A stretch of DNA of 34,832 nt from Porogramme epimiltina (taxonomy: Eukaryota > Basidiomycota > Agaricomycetes > Polyporales > Polyporaceae), in assembly GCA_900155495.1 (NCBI GenBank), contig FTLJ01000461.1, forward strand, positions 1 through 34,832, read 5' to 3'. The first letter of the stretch is position 1; the number at the start of each line of letters is the position of its first letter. This document shows positions 9,536 through 19,247 of this stretch, one piece after another. A model generated the notes under the pieces. The model saw only the letters and a list, made by a program, of their open reading frames with translations, had not been told where the DNA came from and did not search any database. A program made the translations under genes and the position numbers.

Positions 9536-12500
9536 GGTGAACGCGCTATCCCCGATCGTGGACCCGGAGATCATCTCAGTGGTGGACCTCGCGAACCTGC
9601 GTGCACTCTGCTCCCATGGTGGGTCGTCTCGTTGCTCGGGGGATAGGCTACATCTTTAAATCCAACCCAGGACTTCCCTCACATCCCCCTTGGCTGCGGC
9701 CGCGAGTGTGGAGGTGAGTTTGTCGATACATTCTACCTAGTGTTTGCCCTGAAGTGTTCTAGGTTATTGTTGGGGACTCTTCCTCTGGACAAGGCTGCGT
9801 GGAAGAAGGATTCTCGCACACAGCGGGATAACTACTATGTGAGTGATCATCGCCCCGTTGTCGGATGTAGTGTTCAAGGCGTGGCCAGGATCTCGTTCGA
9901 CGGCTCCTTGAACCCCTCTCTTCTTTGCCTGAGCCTGCCGAACCCTTGTCATCCACAGACCAATCTTTACTCGATGTGTTCAATGATCTGTCCATGGTCC
10001 CACCTAGTCTCTTGGTTACTTTGGAGGAAGAGCCGGAAGCATGCCCTCAGTGCCCGTTGGATGATAGCGCCCCGGAAGACATCAAGATTTCTTGTGCTAG
10101 CAATCTGGACACCCGACTGCAGAAGATCCGTGCCAAAGACTCCAAAGATGGAGAGGATGACTCCTCGGCACAGGACACCCCAGAGATCCGTCTCGACTCA
10201 ACGCCTGAGATCCGACTGGATTCTACCCCAGAAGTCCGCTTGGAGCAACCCTCACCCACAAAGTCTAGGAAGAAAGACGGAACGCCAGAGATATCCCTTC
10301 AGCCGCCCGACTCGCCCACGTCCACCCACTCTGGCCTTTCGACGACCCTGCTTCCATCGAGACCGTACTCCTCCTTTGCGGCGCATAACAAGCATTCCTC
10401 CGCGCTTCTGCGCCTGCTGTACATCCACTGTTGTCTGAATCCAGCCAACCGATCCCCACAAATTGGTTCCCTCCTCGTTCCCATCTACGCTGCTCTAGTA
10501 GAAGAAGTGGACCCCGAAGATCTTCCACATGTTGAGGCGGATGCTTTCTGGGTGTTCGAAGCGATGGTTGGAGAGTTCTCAGAATTGGAAGATGAACAGA
10601 ACGGCACTGTGTGGGTTCAGAAGCTGAGCGAGCGTCTGCAGTGGGCAGATCCCGAACTCGCTGACGACCTGGTGCGTCGGTTCACCGTTTGTCGCGGACC
10701 TTGCTGACGCGAAACCACTAGTCCACTAAAGGACTTGACCCTGGCCTTCCGCACTACTCGTTGTACGTATTCCTGTAGTCATTGCTGGACGGCTGTACCT
10801 GACCTTCTCTGTAGCCGCTGGCTCATCCCCCTCCTCACCCATACCCTTCCCCTCCCCGCGGTGCTCATGATCTGGGATGCCCTCTTTTCACGCCCTATGC
10901 GGGAACGTGACGCCAACCCGAAGCTGGACTACCTCATGGACGTCTGCACGAGCATGCTGCTTTCCTCTCGGGCGACGCTCTTGCAGTAAGTTTTTTGTGT
11001 CTAGCTTCCGTCCAACTGCTCACATATAGCTACTAGGTTGGGCCGATCTCATAGGAAGACTCAGAATCTGTGGGCCGACGAAGTGGCAGCGATTCCGTCT
11101 ACCGCGTTCGGTGAACGCGAGCTGGAGGAGGCCTTTATCGAGGGCATGTCCTTCCTCCAACGATACCCTCTGGAATCCGTGGGTGGCATCGAGAAAGTGC
11201 TGCAAACCGCATATGATCTGGCCATGCAACGACAAGCATTCGCAACCACTCCGAAACCTAACGGCAACGGCGGCTTTGGTGCAAGGCTCCGGGACACCGT
11301 TTGGAAAGGCTTTTCGTCTGGCCTGGAGTCCCACCCCGAAGAAGGCGACAGTACTGAAGAGGAATCCGAGGATGAACCAGAACCTCCTGCTCAGCAACCA
11401 CAGCAAGGCGCACCTTCGACTCTTACGTCCCGGTTCGCCACATCGGTTTGGCGTGGTATCACGAACAGGAGCGCGATGGATGTACCTTCGCCGTCACCTA
11501 GCCCCGAACGCTCTCCAGGTCCATCGCCGCTCCCTTCGCCGCTCCCCACATCTGCGTCTACGCCCACAATGCCCTCACGGGAGGCAGTGGCCAGCGCCGC
11601 CGCTCGTGGGACGTCCATGATCTGGGGATACGCGGAGAAGCTGAAGGACTCGGATGCGGCTGCGACCATCTCGAAAGTCAGCACTAACTGGCGGGTGAAG
11701 GCCTTCGACGCTTGGTCGAAACGAGGCAACGAAGCCGTTCCCCCTCCAACATCACAATCCGCACCAGAAATGGCTCCCACTCAGGACCACAGTCGCAGCA
11801 TCTCGCTTACGGCTATACAGACGTCCATCAAGCCCGCAGACGACAAGAGAGGATCTATGCCCATCATTGACAGGTCATACACCCCTCCTCCCAAGCCCGC
11901 GTTCTTCCGCCCTGTTCGTGACAGCGTTTTCGTGTCATCTCCAATCAGTCGTAGTGGTGAAGCTTCGCCCGTCTCTGACACAGGGTCCGCGGGTGGCCAC
12001 AACATGCGCGGCTCTTTGTCATCATTCAAACTTCCAGACAACATACCTTCTCGTACACACTCAGGGCCGCGCCCACTACTATTAAACTCTTCTTCATTGA
12101 TAACCGCCACCCCAACTCGTTCTCCCGTCTCGCCCTCTGCCGATTCGATGTGGGCCGAGTCCGTGCGCTCGCAATCCGTTGCTCGCAACCGGGAGTCACA
12201 ATCATCCATCTCCTCCCTCTCCCCCTCAGAGCCGTTCCGGCCTAGGAAGAGAGATACGCGTTCCGATCTCGAGTCCGACGGAGGTGGTAGCAGGAAAGTC
12301 CCGATCAACAGGAACAAATCGCCTTCGCCGATGGCGAGCGCGTCAAGGCGCGCGTCTTCGCGTCACTCCATGAGCCCACCCACGCCCCCAAAGACACATC
12401 GCCGTCTCCCCACTGAATCCTCCGCGCCCGAAGACGGCGTGCCGGGAAGCTGGGGGCGTGCCGATGCGGGACCGGACTCGCCCACGACGGCTCCGTCCCC

Positions 12501-13131
12501 GCCGCCACCGGGCACGCCTGACTACGCGACGACGACGATCAGCGAGGTGCGCGTCAAGCAGCCCGAGTCGCAGAGGCAGCGAGGCTCCGTCGTGCTCAGC
12601 GAACCCCAGGACGCACCGTTCACGCCGCCGACCGCTGAGGGCAAGCCGCTCGCCCGGCGCAGCGCGACCATCACACGCGTGCATCGCGAGTCCGTCGCCG
12701 AGGCCTCGGACTCGTCCGCGACTGAGCCCTCGGCGCGTGCGCAGACGCTCCGTCGGAAGCGCTTCCCGCCGCGCCTGCAGTCGCTGCGCACGTCAAAGGT
12801 TGGCGCGGTGGAACCCGTCCCGCCGCTGCCTACACATGCGCAGACACTAGACGTGCCCGCAGGCGACGAACACGAGGTCGAGGCGACAACGCCGCGCGCG
12901 CAGAGTTTCGAGGAGCAGGCGCAGGCGCAGGTGGGCGCACCACCGTCGCCGCGATCGCGAAGGACACGGAAGATCTCGACGGAAGGCCGGACGAGGAAGA
13001 TCTCGAACGAGGGGCGGCGGAAGGTCTCGGCGGAGCGCGAGCCCAAGAGCCGGCGCGAGAGTGCTGCGGTGGAGGGCGACGATGAGGGCTACAACGAACT
13101 GCTGAGCGCGTACGAGAGTGAAGACGCTTGA
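9536..13131 (+). CDS. RabGAP/TBC-domain protein with disordered basic C-terminus (joined to IST1 module)
   Basis: Proposed exons: 9536-9618, 9671-9713, 9763-9838, 9889-10671, 10722-10759, 10815-10985, 11037-13131. With the IST1 exons the frame is 1278 residues. TBC features: LRALCSHGLPSHPPWLRPRV then WRLLLGTLPLDKAAWKKDSR; after a ~150-residue insert, LLRLLYIHCCLNP, LLVPIYAALVEEV and FWVFEAMVGEF; then HYSRWLIPLLTHTLP and VLMIWDALFSRP. TBC proteins accelerate GTP hydrolysis by Rab GTPases on membranes. No IxxDxxR arginine-finger motif is recognisable, and the usual YxQ site reads SPQ, so GAP activity is doubtful. The insert carries three tandem TPEIRLDS-like repeats. The last ~600 residues are Ser/Pro/Arg-rich and probably disordered, ending in RKIS-x-EGR repeats. 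Confidence 0.85.
10177..10248 (+). repeat. Three tandem 24-nt coding repeats in the TBC insert
   Basis: Three consecutive 24-nt units (10177-10200, 10201-10224, 10225-10248) encode TPEIRLDS, TPEIRLDS and TPEVRLEQ. A fourth, looser TPEISLQ follows. Synonymous differences between units show the array is not brand new. Confidence 0.75.
12961..13040 (+). repeat. Basic RKIS-x-EGR repeats at the C-terminus of the TBC protein
   Basis: The encoded sequence repeats RTRKISTEG, RTRKISNEG and RRKVSAE in succession. Each unit places a serine two residues after a basic pair, the pattern favoured by basophilic kinases such as PKA and AGC kinases. That regulatory reading is inference. Confidence 0.6.
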
Positions 13132-13603
13132 GCGGGCTGGGCCGCTCGAGCGATGCTAGCCTGGCGTCGTGGCTGCTGCGCTGTCTGGGACGGCGTGCCG
13201 GTGCGGCGCTGGTGCGTATGTTTGTCCCGATGCTATGAAATTCAAGATATGCAAGCTAATCGAAGTCGATCTGTCGTATGCGGACTCTAGTAGCGGTATT
13301 ACTTCAGTTCTAGCGCTATCCAGCTGTATTTATTGCTGTCAGACTCTGTCTGCACGCGTAACATATGCGTCTCTGCAGCTGATCCTACTTGGTTGTCGCT
13401 GTCGCTAATTCTATGATCAATTACGCCTCGAAAACTACCCTTACATTTCCCTCAGTGTGGAAGAGTACAAGTAGAGCGTCGTGAACTCGGGGGTTATCTG
13501 CAAAGTGCACCCGTGAAGTTCTCGTGAACATTGAGCCTAAGAACAGCCAGTGTCATGTGGTATGTCTGTGTGCAAATTCCACGACCACAAACAACGCCCA
13601 GTA
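13132..13603. other. Convergent 3' region between TBC and PIG-H genes
   Basis: The two genes point at each other here, so this ~470 bp holds both 3' UTRs and terminators. AT content is higher than in the flanking exons. Nothing else was recognised. Confidence 0.4.
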
Positions 13604-14355
13604 TCAATGCAGGGTCCCTGAGCGACGATGATCCTCGGCGGAAAGCGCATCCTGTACGCCATTGTACACCTCTGACAAAACAGGAAACCGAGGGAGGATA
13701 TTCTGTTCCCACACGAAACATTGTCTTTAGCCAATACGAACAATAACGGCAGGACAACTTTACGTCGCGCTCACCTCAAACGCAACTTCGAGTTTAATGG
13801 CTTCTTGCGAGGTCCGTGTGATTGCGACTAGGTAGTATCGGATGTCCCAGCCACGTATCCCCTCGTTGATGAGAAAATCTTCAAGTGAAGACCAGGCCAC
13901 AAAGGTGCGTGACACGAGGAGAGGGACGCCTGCGAAACCTCTATGGGTTTCTAGTTGAAGCCCGAGGGAAGGGAAGACTACTACAGATTCTGATGGTCGG
14001 TAAAAATAGTCAACTAGGGGGTCTTAACGGGTCTAGTGAGCCGTGCGCACCCCAGATGACCTGCGTGAGGCGGGAAGACACGTAAAGGAGCAAACCCAAG
14101 GCAAGTGCAGCGGCGCGAAACCAATTGGCTGCAGCCTTTGCCGAGTGTCGTTAGCTTACGGACAATCAAAGTTTAGGAGAGTGCACTCACCCATTGCCAT
14201 AAGTACGCTGCCCCAAGGACAAGGCACGCGTCTGGCCAGGAATGGCGGAGCGAGAGCGCGCCGGCGGAGGAAGCCTGGACCCTGTACTCACACCATCCCT
14301 GGTGCTCGATGATTGAGAATTCAGGATGATCTTTCAGCGGTCGCGTTCGTTGCAT
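13604..14355 (-). CDS. PIG-H/Gpi15, subunit H of GPI-GlcNAc transferase
   Basis: Proposed exons in coding order: 14355-14191, 14135-14051, 13989-13775, 13702-13604; introns of 55, 61 and 72 nt, all phases closing; 187 residues. The N-terminus reads KDHPEFSIIEHQGWCEYRV, followed by two hydrophobic stretches (ACLVLGAAYLWQW, ALALGLLLYVSSRL). The third exon is the diagnostic PIG-H domain: ESVVVFPSLGLQLETHRG, then SSLEDFLINEGIRGWDIRYY. The last exon continues with ILPRFPVLSEVYNGVQDALS. PIG-H belongs to the ER complex (with PIG-A, C, P, Q, Y) that adds GlcNAc to phosphatidylinositol in the first step of GPI-anchor synthesis. The exons are too short to stand out as long open frames. The start ATG at 14355 is the first methionine codon I find in this frame. 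Confidence 0.85.
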
Positions 14356-14955
14356 GCATCGGCTTGTGCGGGTCCGAGCCGCTGCGATGGATGCTGGTCG
14401 ACTGGAGGTGGTGGGCGAGGCGAGAGACGCGTGGGCGGCCGTCACTGAGCGGTGTTCAGTCGAGACGCCTGTAGCGTGTCACCACAGCCACATCACACCA
14501 GGCACTTGACATAAGTACTCCTTGATGTCGCCGACGACCGCTACGTGTCCTCGAACTCGTTGTCGATGTCGGATGTATTGTCCCTTCGGATCAACTGGAA
14601 CTTCACACGTCGCCGTCTTAACTACCGCATTGACGAACTCTAACGCCGTATGTTATTCATTCGTCACAAAAGGCGTGGGTATGCAGGACATTTACGGCAC
14701 TGGTAGCACAGGATAATCACTTCCTCGGTCTCGGTTGGACCCTCCCTCAAACCCGGCGCAGTGATGTCTAAGCGTGTTGGACCACATTAAATGCATCGGC
14801 GCCAACTCAATCTTCTCTCGCCAACTGCCAGATCGTAGCGAGTTTCGATACTTGACAGCGCATACTGGTTATAAAATCCTCGCAGTCACTTATCAACACC
14901 CTTTCTCAGCTTTCCCCCGATGTACCAGCACTCAGGAACCCCACCGCACGGCATT
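14356..14955. promoter_or_regulatory. Divergent promoter region of PIG-H and DUF4139 genes
   Basis: About 600 bp separate the two divergent start codons. The part next to the DUF4139 gene holds CT-rich tracts and TTATAAAATCC at 14869-14879, roughly 80 bp before its ATG, which may serve as a TATA element. No further gene was found. Confidence 0.45.
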
Positions 14956-16572
14956 ATGTCTCGTCACAACATCGACCTAGACGCGGCCGATCAATTTTTA
15001 GATTCAGTCACAGTCTTTCCATCATCAGAGGCACTGCTTGTGCGCACGATCGCTCTTTCTCTGAAGGTATGTTTTAATTGTGGCTTTTCGAGCATTACTG
15101 AATCTTCTTCTTCAAGGCCGGTGTAAATGTAGTGGAAATCTGCGGTATATCCAACAACATCAAACCTCTTTCTCCCCGGATGGTGGTAACTTGTGGATCT
15201 GGGGCCTACGCATCCCACGTTTACTGCGTGCAGAAACTTTCCGACAACCTACGTACACACCGCCGTTCTGGCTCTCTGGCACTCTTAATGGAGACCTTGT
15301 CCGAGAATGGAGACCTACTCCCGTATCTGCGTCAAAGGGCCGAAACTGTCGAGGGTCTGTCTATGACTTCGGCCTCGGAAAACGACGCCGATACTCTACT
15401 CGTGGCATATATCCGTGCCCTGGACAACGTCGATATCGAAGTTGAGTTAAAGTACCGTGAGTCGAACCTTCGCTTTCGTCGCCAATAATGCAGCCGCTTA
15501 GTGCCACGTCAGGGGTCACTGGGGTGACGTGGACGTCGTCTTACGACCTACGAACCACCTTACCAACTAGCGAGGCATCTACGACTATGGTTTCTCTATA
15601 TCATTATGCGTCCGTCACACAAGCGACGGGAGAAGACTGGCATGATACCTATCTCACACTCGATAACCCTATCTACATCCCGAAACGGGACGCATCTCCA
15701 CACCCCCTAGCACGCTCCGAGGACAGCGAAATCTCCCCGGATCCATTTTTGTTCCCGCAGCGGAGCAAAGCCGCGCCCATTCATCGCGGCCGCTCAGACC
15801 CTGAGGCAACCACACACTCTACGCTCCACGTCGGCATACCTGCGGCGACCGCCCCAGCAGCTGCCAGCCCTCTACGACGCTCTCTACCCGATCCCGGATC
15901 TCCGACGTCGGCTTCAGCTTCGTTCCCTCCAGTGCCGCCCCTGCCCATTCCCCTTGTCCGACTGCTCGGCGCGCGCATGAACGCGATGCGGCCCTCGCTA
16001 TCTGCCCAGCCTGCGATGAAAGAAGACAATGCCGTCCGCTTCGAGGGGGTGACACTGACGAGCGGTGGCGGGTCGCACGACGCTCTCGTCGCTGAGCTCA
16101 AGCTCCCGGCGGCGTTTGCCCCGAGGGAACTGGAACTGTGTGCGCCCCAGACGGCAAGCCTGTCCGTCCTCGTGACGAACACTACCTTGCACGCGCTGCC
16201 AGCAGGTCGTATGGGCATGTTCGTGGACGGAGCGCGGGTGGGCGCCATGGATCTTGCGGTGAGCGTCGTCTCGACTTCTCGGCGCGTAGTGTGGCTAAAT
16301 ACCGACGCAAATAGCTCACGCCTCCGGGTCAAGTGTTTGAGTGCTCGCTTGGGCCTTTCCCCGGTCCTGTTTTGATTTCTTCGAGTGGTTCTACTGGCCC
16401 TCCCGGGAGGGACTCGGACTTAGAGCAGCAGGCGGGGTCATCTCGAGTTGTACAGCCTACAATGGAGGACGGGGATCAAGAAGGAGAGAAAGACACCAAG
16501 AGCAAAGGGAAACGCCTTTCTAAGGTCTTTGGACAGATAATACCCAAGAGCTTCCTGCCAGGAAAGCATTAG
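14956..16572 (+). CDS. DUF4140/DUF4139 (MuiA-like) family protein, C-terminally shortened
   Basis: Proposed exons: 14956-15066, 15117-15456, 15513-16258, 16315-16572 (484 residues, phases consistent). Residues ~15-70 match the DUF4140 pattern: DSVTVFPSSEALLVRTIALS, then GVNVVEICGIS. From ~149, DUF4139 begins (YRVTGVTWTSSYDLRTTLP) with the hallmark SLYHYASVTQATGEDWHDTY. A later part of the same domain follows a Ser/Pro linker: VAELKLPAAFAPRELELCAP, then LPAGRMGMFVDGARVG and LTPPGQVFECSLG. At that point the family normally continues for about 100 residues of beta structure; here it ends in a short Ser/Lys-rich tail. The segment between the two domains, coiled coil in many relatives, also looks short. 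The family is widespread in fungi and named after bacterial mucoidy inhibitor A; its biochemical role is unknown. Confidence 0.75.
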
Positions 16573-16899
16573 GTATATGGTGTTTACGTATTTGTCAAGG
16601 GTTTGCGGAGATATCCATATGTTTACCGACTCCAACCTCCATTCTGGGCTTTACCGCGGGACACAAATAAGTCATCGTCTCACTTTCGCGTAAATTTGAG
16701 CTACAATGCTAAACCGGTGTATACATTCCGACAAAGTAGCGTACAAGAAATTCGGAGCCGGGGATCCCTGTCTCTTCCTGATGCAACCGCGCTGCCTCAC
16801 TTCATGTCTGTCCCAGAACACACTAGATTAGATAGAGCAGTTTATTTAGAACAATTGCTGCTTACTAAAGAGGCCCGCCGTTGCCCGCGGCCCCTAGTC

Positions 16900-17415
16900 C
16901 TATTGAAGGGTGACCGTCGAATCGAACGCAACAGCTGTTGACGGGGACATGTTAGGCGCAATAATGAGAGGGTGTGATACCTGGAAACTAGACTCACCGG
17001 TAGCGTTTCCAGTAGGTACAATCTCCAGCGATTGTACGACTATTATAGGGCTGTGATATAGGTGCGGAAATCAGCATCGGTTGAAAACGTCGTGCTGAAA
17101 TCGGTATGTGAATGTTTCGACCTACTTTGCGGCGCCAGCGAGACGATCCACGCTTGTCAGACGAATATGGCACCCAGACTCTAGGCGGGCTTGGGTTGAA
17201 CCAACGAAATGTCCATCGACACGGAGGCCGCTTTTGAGAAAGACCTGAAGGATCTGTCCGGTACCGTCTTCGATTCTGCACGTGTGATCAACGGTGTGCG
17301 GGCCCTGCTGGACCGCCGGGTTGAGCTTGGTCATGTCTCTGACGACAAAGACTGAATTTGCAACGTTGTTCCCTGCCAGAAGGGTGGCGACAGCAGCGGC
17401 GGTGGGTTGGTTCAT
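16900..17415 (-). CDS. Small RPA1 (RFA1) N-terminal OB-fold protein
   Basis: Proposed exons in coding order: 17415-17126, 17050-16998, 16934-16900, giving 125 residues. The order of features matches the N-terminal protein-interaction OB fold of replication protein A subunit 1. After an Ala-rich helix (AAAVATLLAGNNVANSVFVV) come VRDMTKLNP, the strand CRIEDGTGQILQVFLKSGL, ESGCHIRLTSVDRL and IIVVQSLEIVPTG. Full RPA1 is about 600 residues with three further DNA-binding folds; none is present here, and an in-frame stop follows quickly. In RPA1 this fold recruits checkpoint and repair proteins. A stand-alone copy could be a diverged paralogue that competes for such partners, or a decaying duplicate. 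Exon 1 is solid; exons 2 and 3 are inferred from splice sites and phase. Confidence 0.65.
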
Positions 17416-19247
17416 AGCGAAAAGACTGAGCGGGGTCGGTGGATGGAGGGGATGCTGGATCTCGCTGATGTGGGGAGGTTTTTATCCATTCCCCACTTTC
17501 CAGCGTTTCCCGTTTGCTCTGAGGCGAGTGTGTTTCTCGACTGCGAAGCGCGTAGAGGGAACCGCATATGGGGGAACAATCTTGTAATACAACACGATTA
17601 CCGTCATTGGGCGGTGAAAGGTGGTCGGCCCTGATCCTAGGGTGGCCGGAGCTGCTCTGCAGTGGCCACGATGGTGCGACTGAGTTGCGCGGGCTCCACG
17701 GGCATAGAGTCTTGTGGTTGAGGAACCTACATTCGTATAGCAGTGGGTGAAGATCCCTGTAAAATACTGAAAAACTATAATCGTAGAGCATGTGGTGCGG
17801 AGAGCCACAGTGCCGCCTCGCCGAGGCTAGGCGTCCCGCCTGGCTCTGTATGAGGCGTTTGGGGTTGAACCACATGCCGCAATATCCGCGTTTTACTCTC
17901 CTGTATCGCTCACGACACCGTGGTGCTTACTCTCTACCCTCCGCTCGTGCACACAGACGCACCTTGCTGCTGCAACGTCCGCCGCACCGGTGGGGCCCGG
18001 AGCGACCGGGAAGGAACACATTGTGTGGTAGCAGCCCATCAGCACCGGCATACCCACACGCTCTCCGGAAAGTTGATTGCAGTCCGACAATCCACGGGGG
18101 TTAGGTGTACTCGTGCGGTGAATGGAACTTTGAGTAAAACATCCCACAGTGACTGTGCGGGAGAATCGCCCACTGGCAGTTGCAGAAACCTATCGGGTTG
18201 ACGGAGGTGACACGTAATCAAAAACGCAGTGCGTTCTGTCTGTTGTGAGCTTATAAATCTCATAACCAGTTCGGATCGAGGGTGATCGTACTGTCATTGC
18301 ATTCTCGCAGTAGGTTCACGTACCATTCTTTCCTACATGGGAGATAGGATTATCCCACTATCCTAACGGCGCCCATGTGGACTCGCTTGACAATGGAAAT
18401 GACGGCACCAAGACGAGTATGTCTACGGACATGGGAAGGATAGTCAGCAGGTCATTCGCCGAACGGAAGCCAGTGTCTCTTAGAGCAAACAACGGTACAT
18501 TGATGCATACGGCTTAGGAGCAGCGCCATTCCTTGCCGTCATACGCCTGCTGGCGTCCACAGAACCTCCCGGGCCGCGGCAATGCCTCCACTATAGGCTA
18601 TCTAGTAGACCAGCTTGACATCGATAACGGCTCCGGTGAGGTGTTGCCGGTCATGAGGCAGCACATACAAATGCCCGAGACCACACCGGCCGGGTATGCA
18701 CATGTAGTTTAGACGGAAGGCACCGTTCTAAAAGCCCTTAAACTCCACTGTTCCATTCAAACCGTAATGCTACACTCAAAGTAAACGCATCCCGCACCCA
18801 AACACTCCCATGCATGCGATGAGGTACTCACAGATAGGATTACAGATGCACAGCCATGGGAAGAAATGGATAGGCGGCGCCGTAAAGCCGGTCAATCTAG
18901 CCGGTGTGGTTTGGCGTAATATGGAGGTTGGGTGGAAAGTAACCTGGAGCCTCGGCAAGCACCGCAAGTCAGGAGAGGCGCCGGGCGCTTGGTGTCAGCC
19001 ACCCTACAATGCCGCTAGGCGCGCGTGTGTTTCATTGGCAGTGGTTGTGGCGAACAGACCCTTGAGCTCACACACACCCTCCGAGGTCTCCGCTCCCCCC
19101 CTCTTCCGTTCAACTGGCTGGCCCATTATTTTTCCATTTTGCTGTTGTACAGCCCAATTCATTCAGCTTTTGTCATTCCGGTGCAGTGGTGTCAAGGGTG
19201 CAAGAATGGTCTTCTCGTCTGGCAACTTTACTCTCCTTCTGCAGACG
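17416..19247. other. Gene-poor interval upstream of the RPA1-like and glucanase genes
   Basis: The two flanking genes are divergent, so promoter elements for both should lie here, including CT-rich sequence just before 19248. Open frames exist on both strands, but none shows family resemblance, convincing splice phase or consistent composition. The ~700 bp from 18100 to 18800 holds nothing I can name. Confidence 0.35.

Noticed and set aside
9488..9540. ATG at 9488 as a separate start for the TBC protein
   Set aside because: Read directly or through the GTAAGG donor near 9505, it is out of frame with the TBC coding sequence.
17288..17875. 195-residue minus-strand open frame
   Set aside because: It overlaps exon 1 of the RPA1-like gene in another frame and its composition is not protein-like.
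18810..19247. In-frame upstream extension of the glucanase
   Set aside because: It is continuous with exon 1 but matches no family and gives no signal peptide. The ATG at 19248 has the better context and opens a linker typical of the family.
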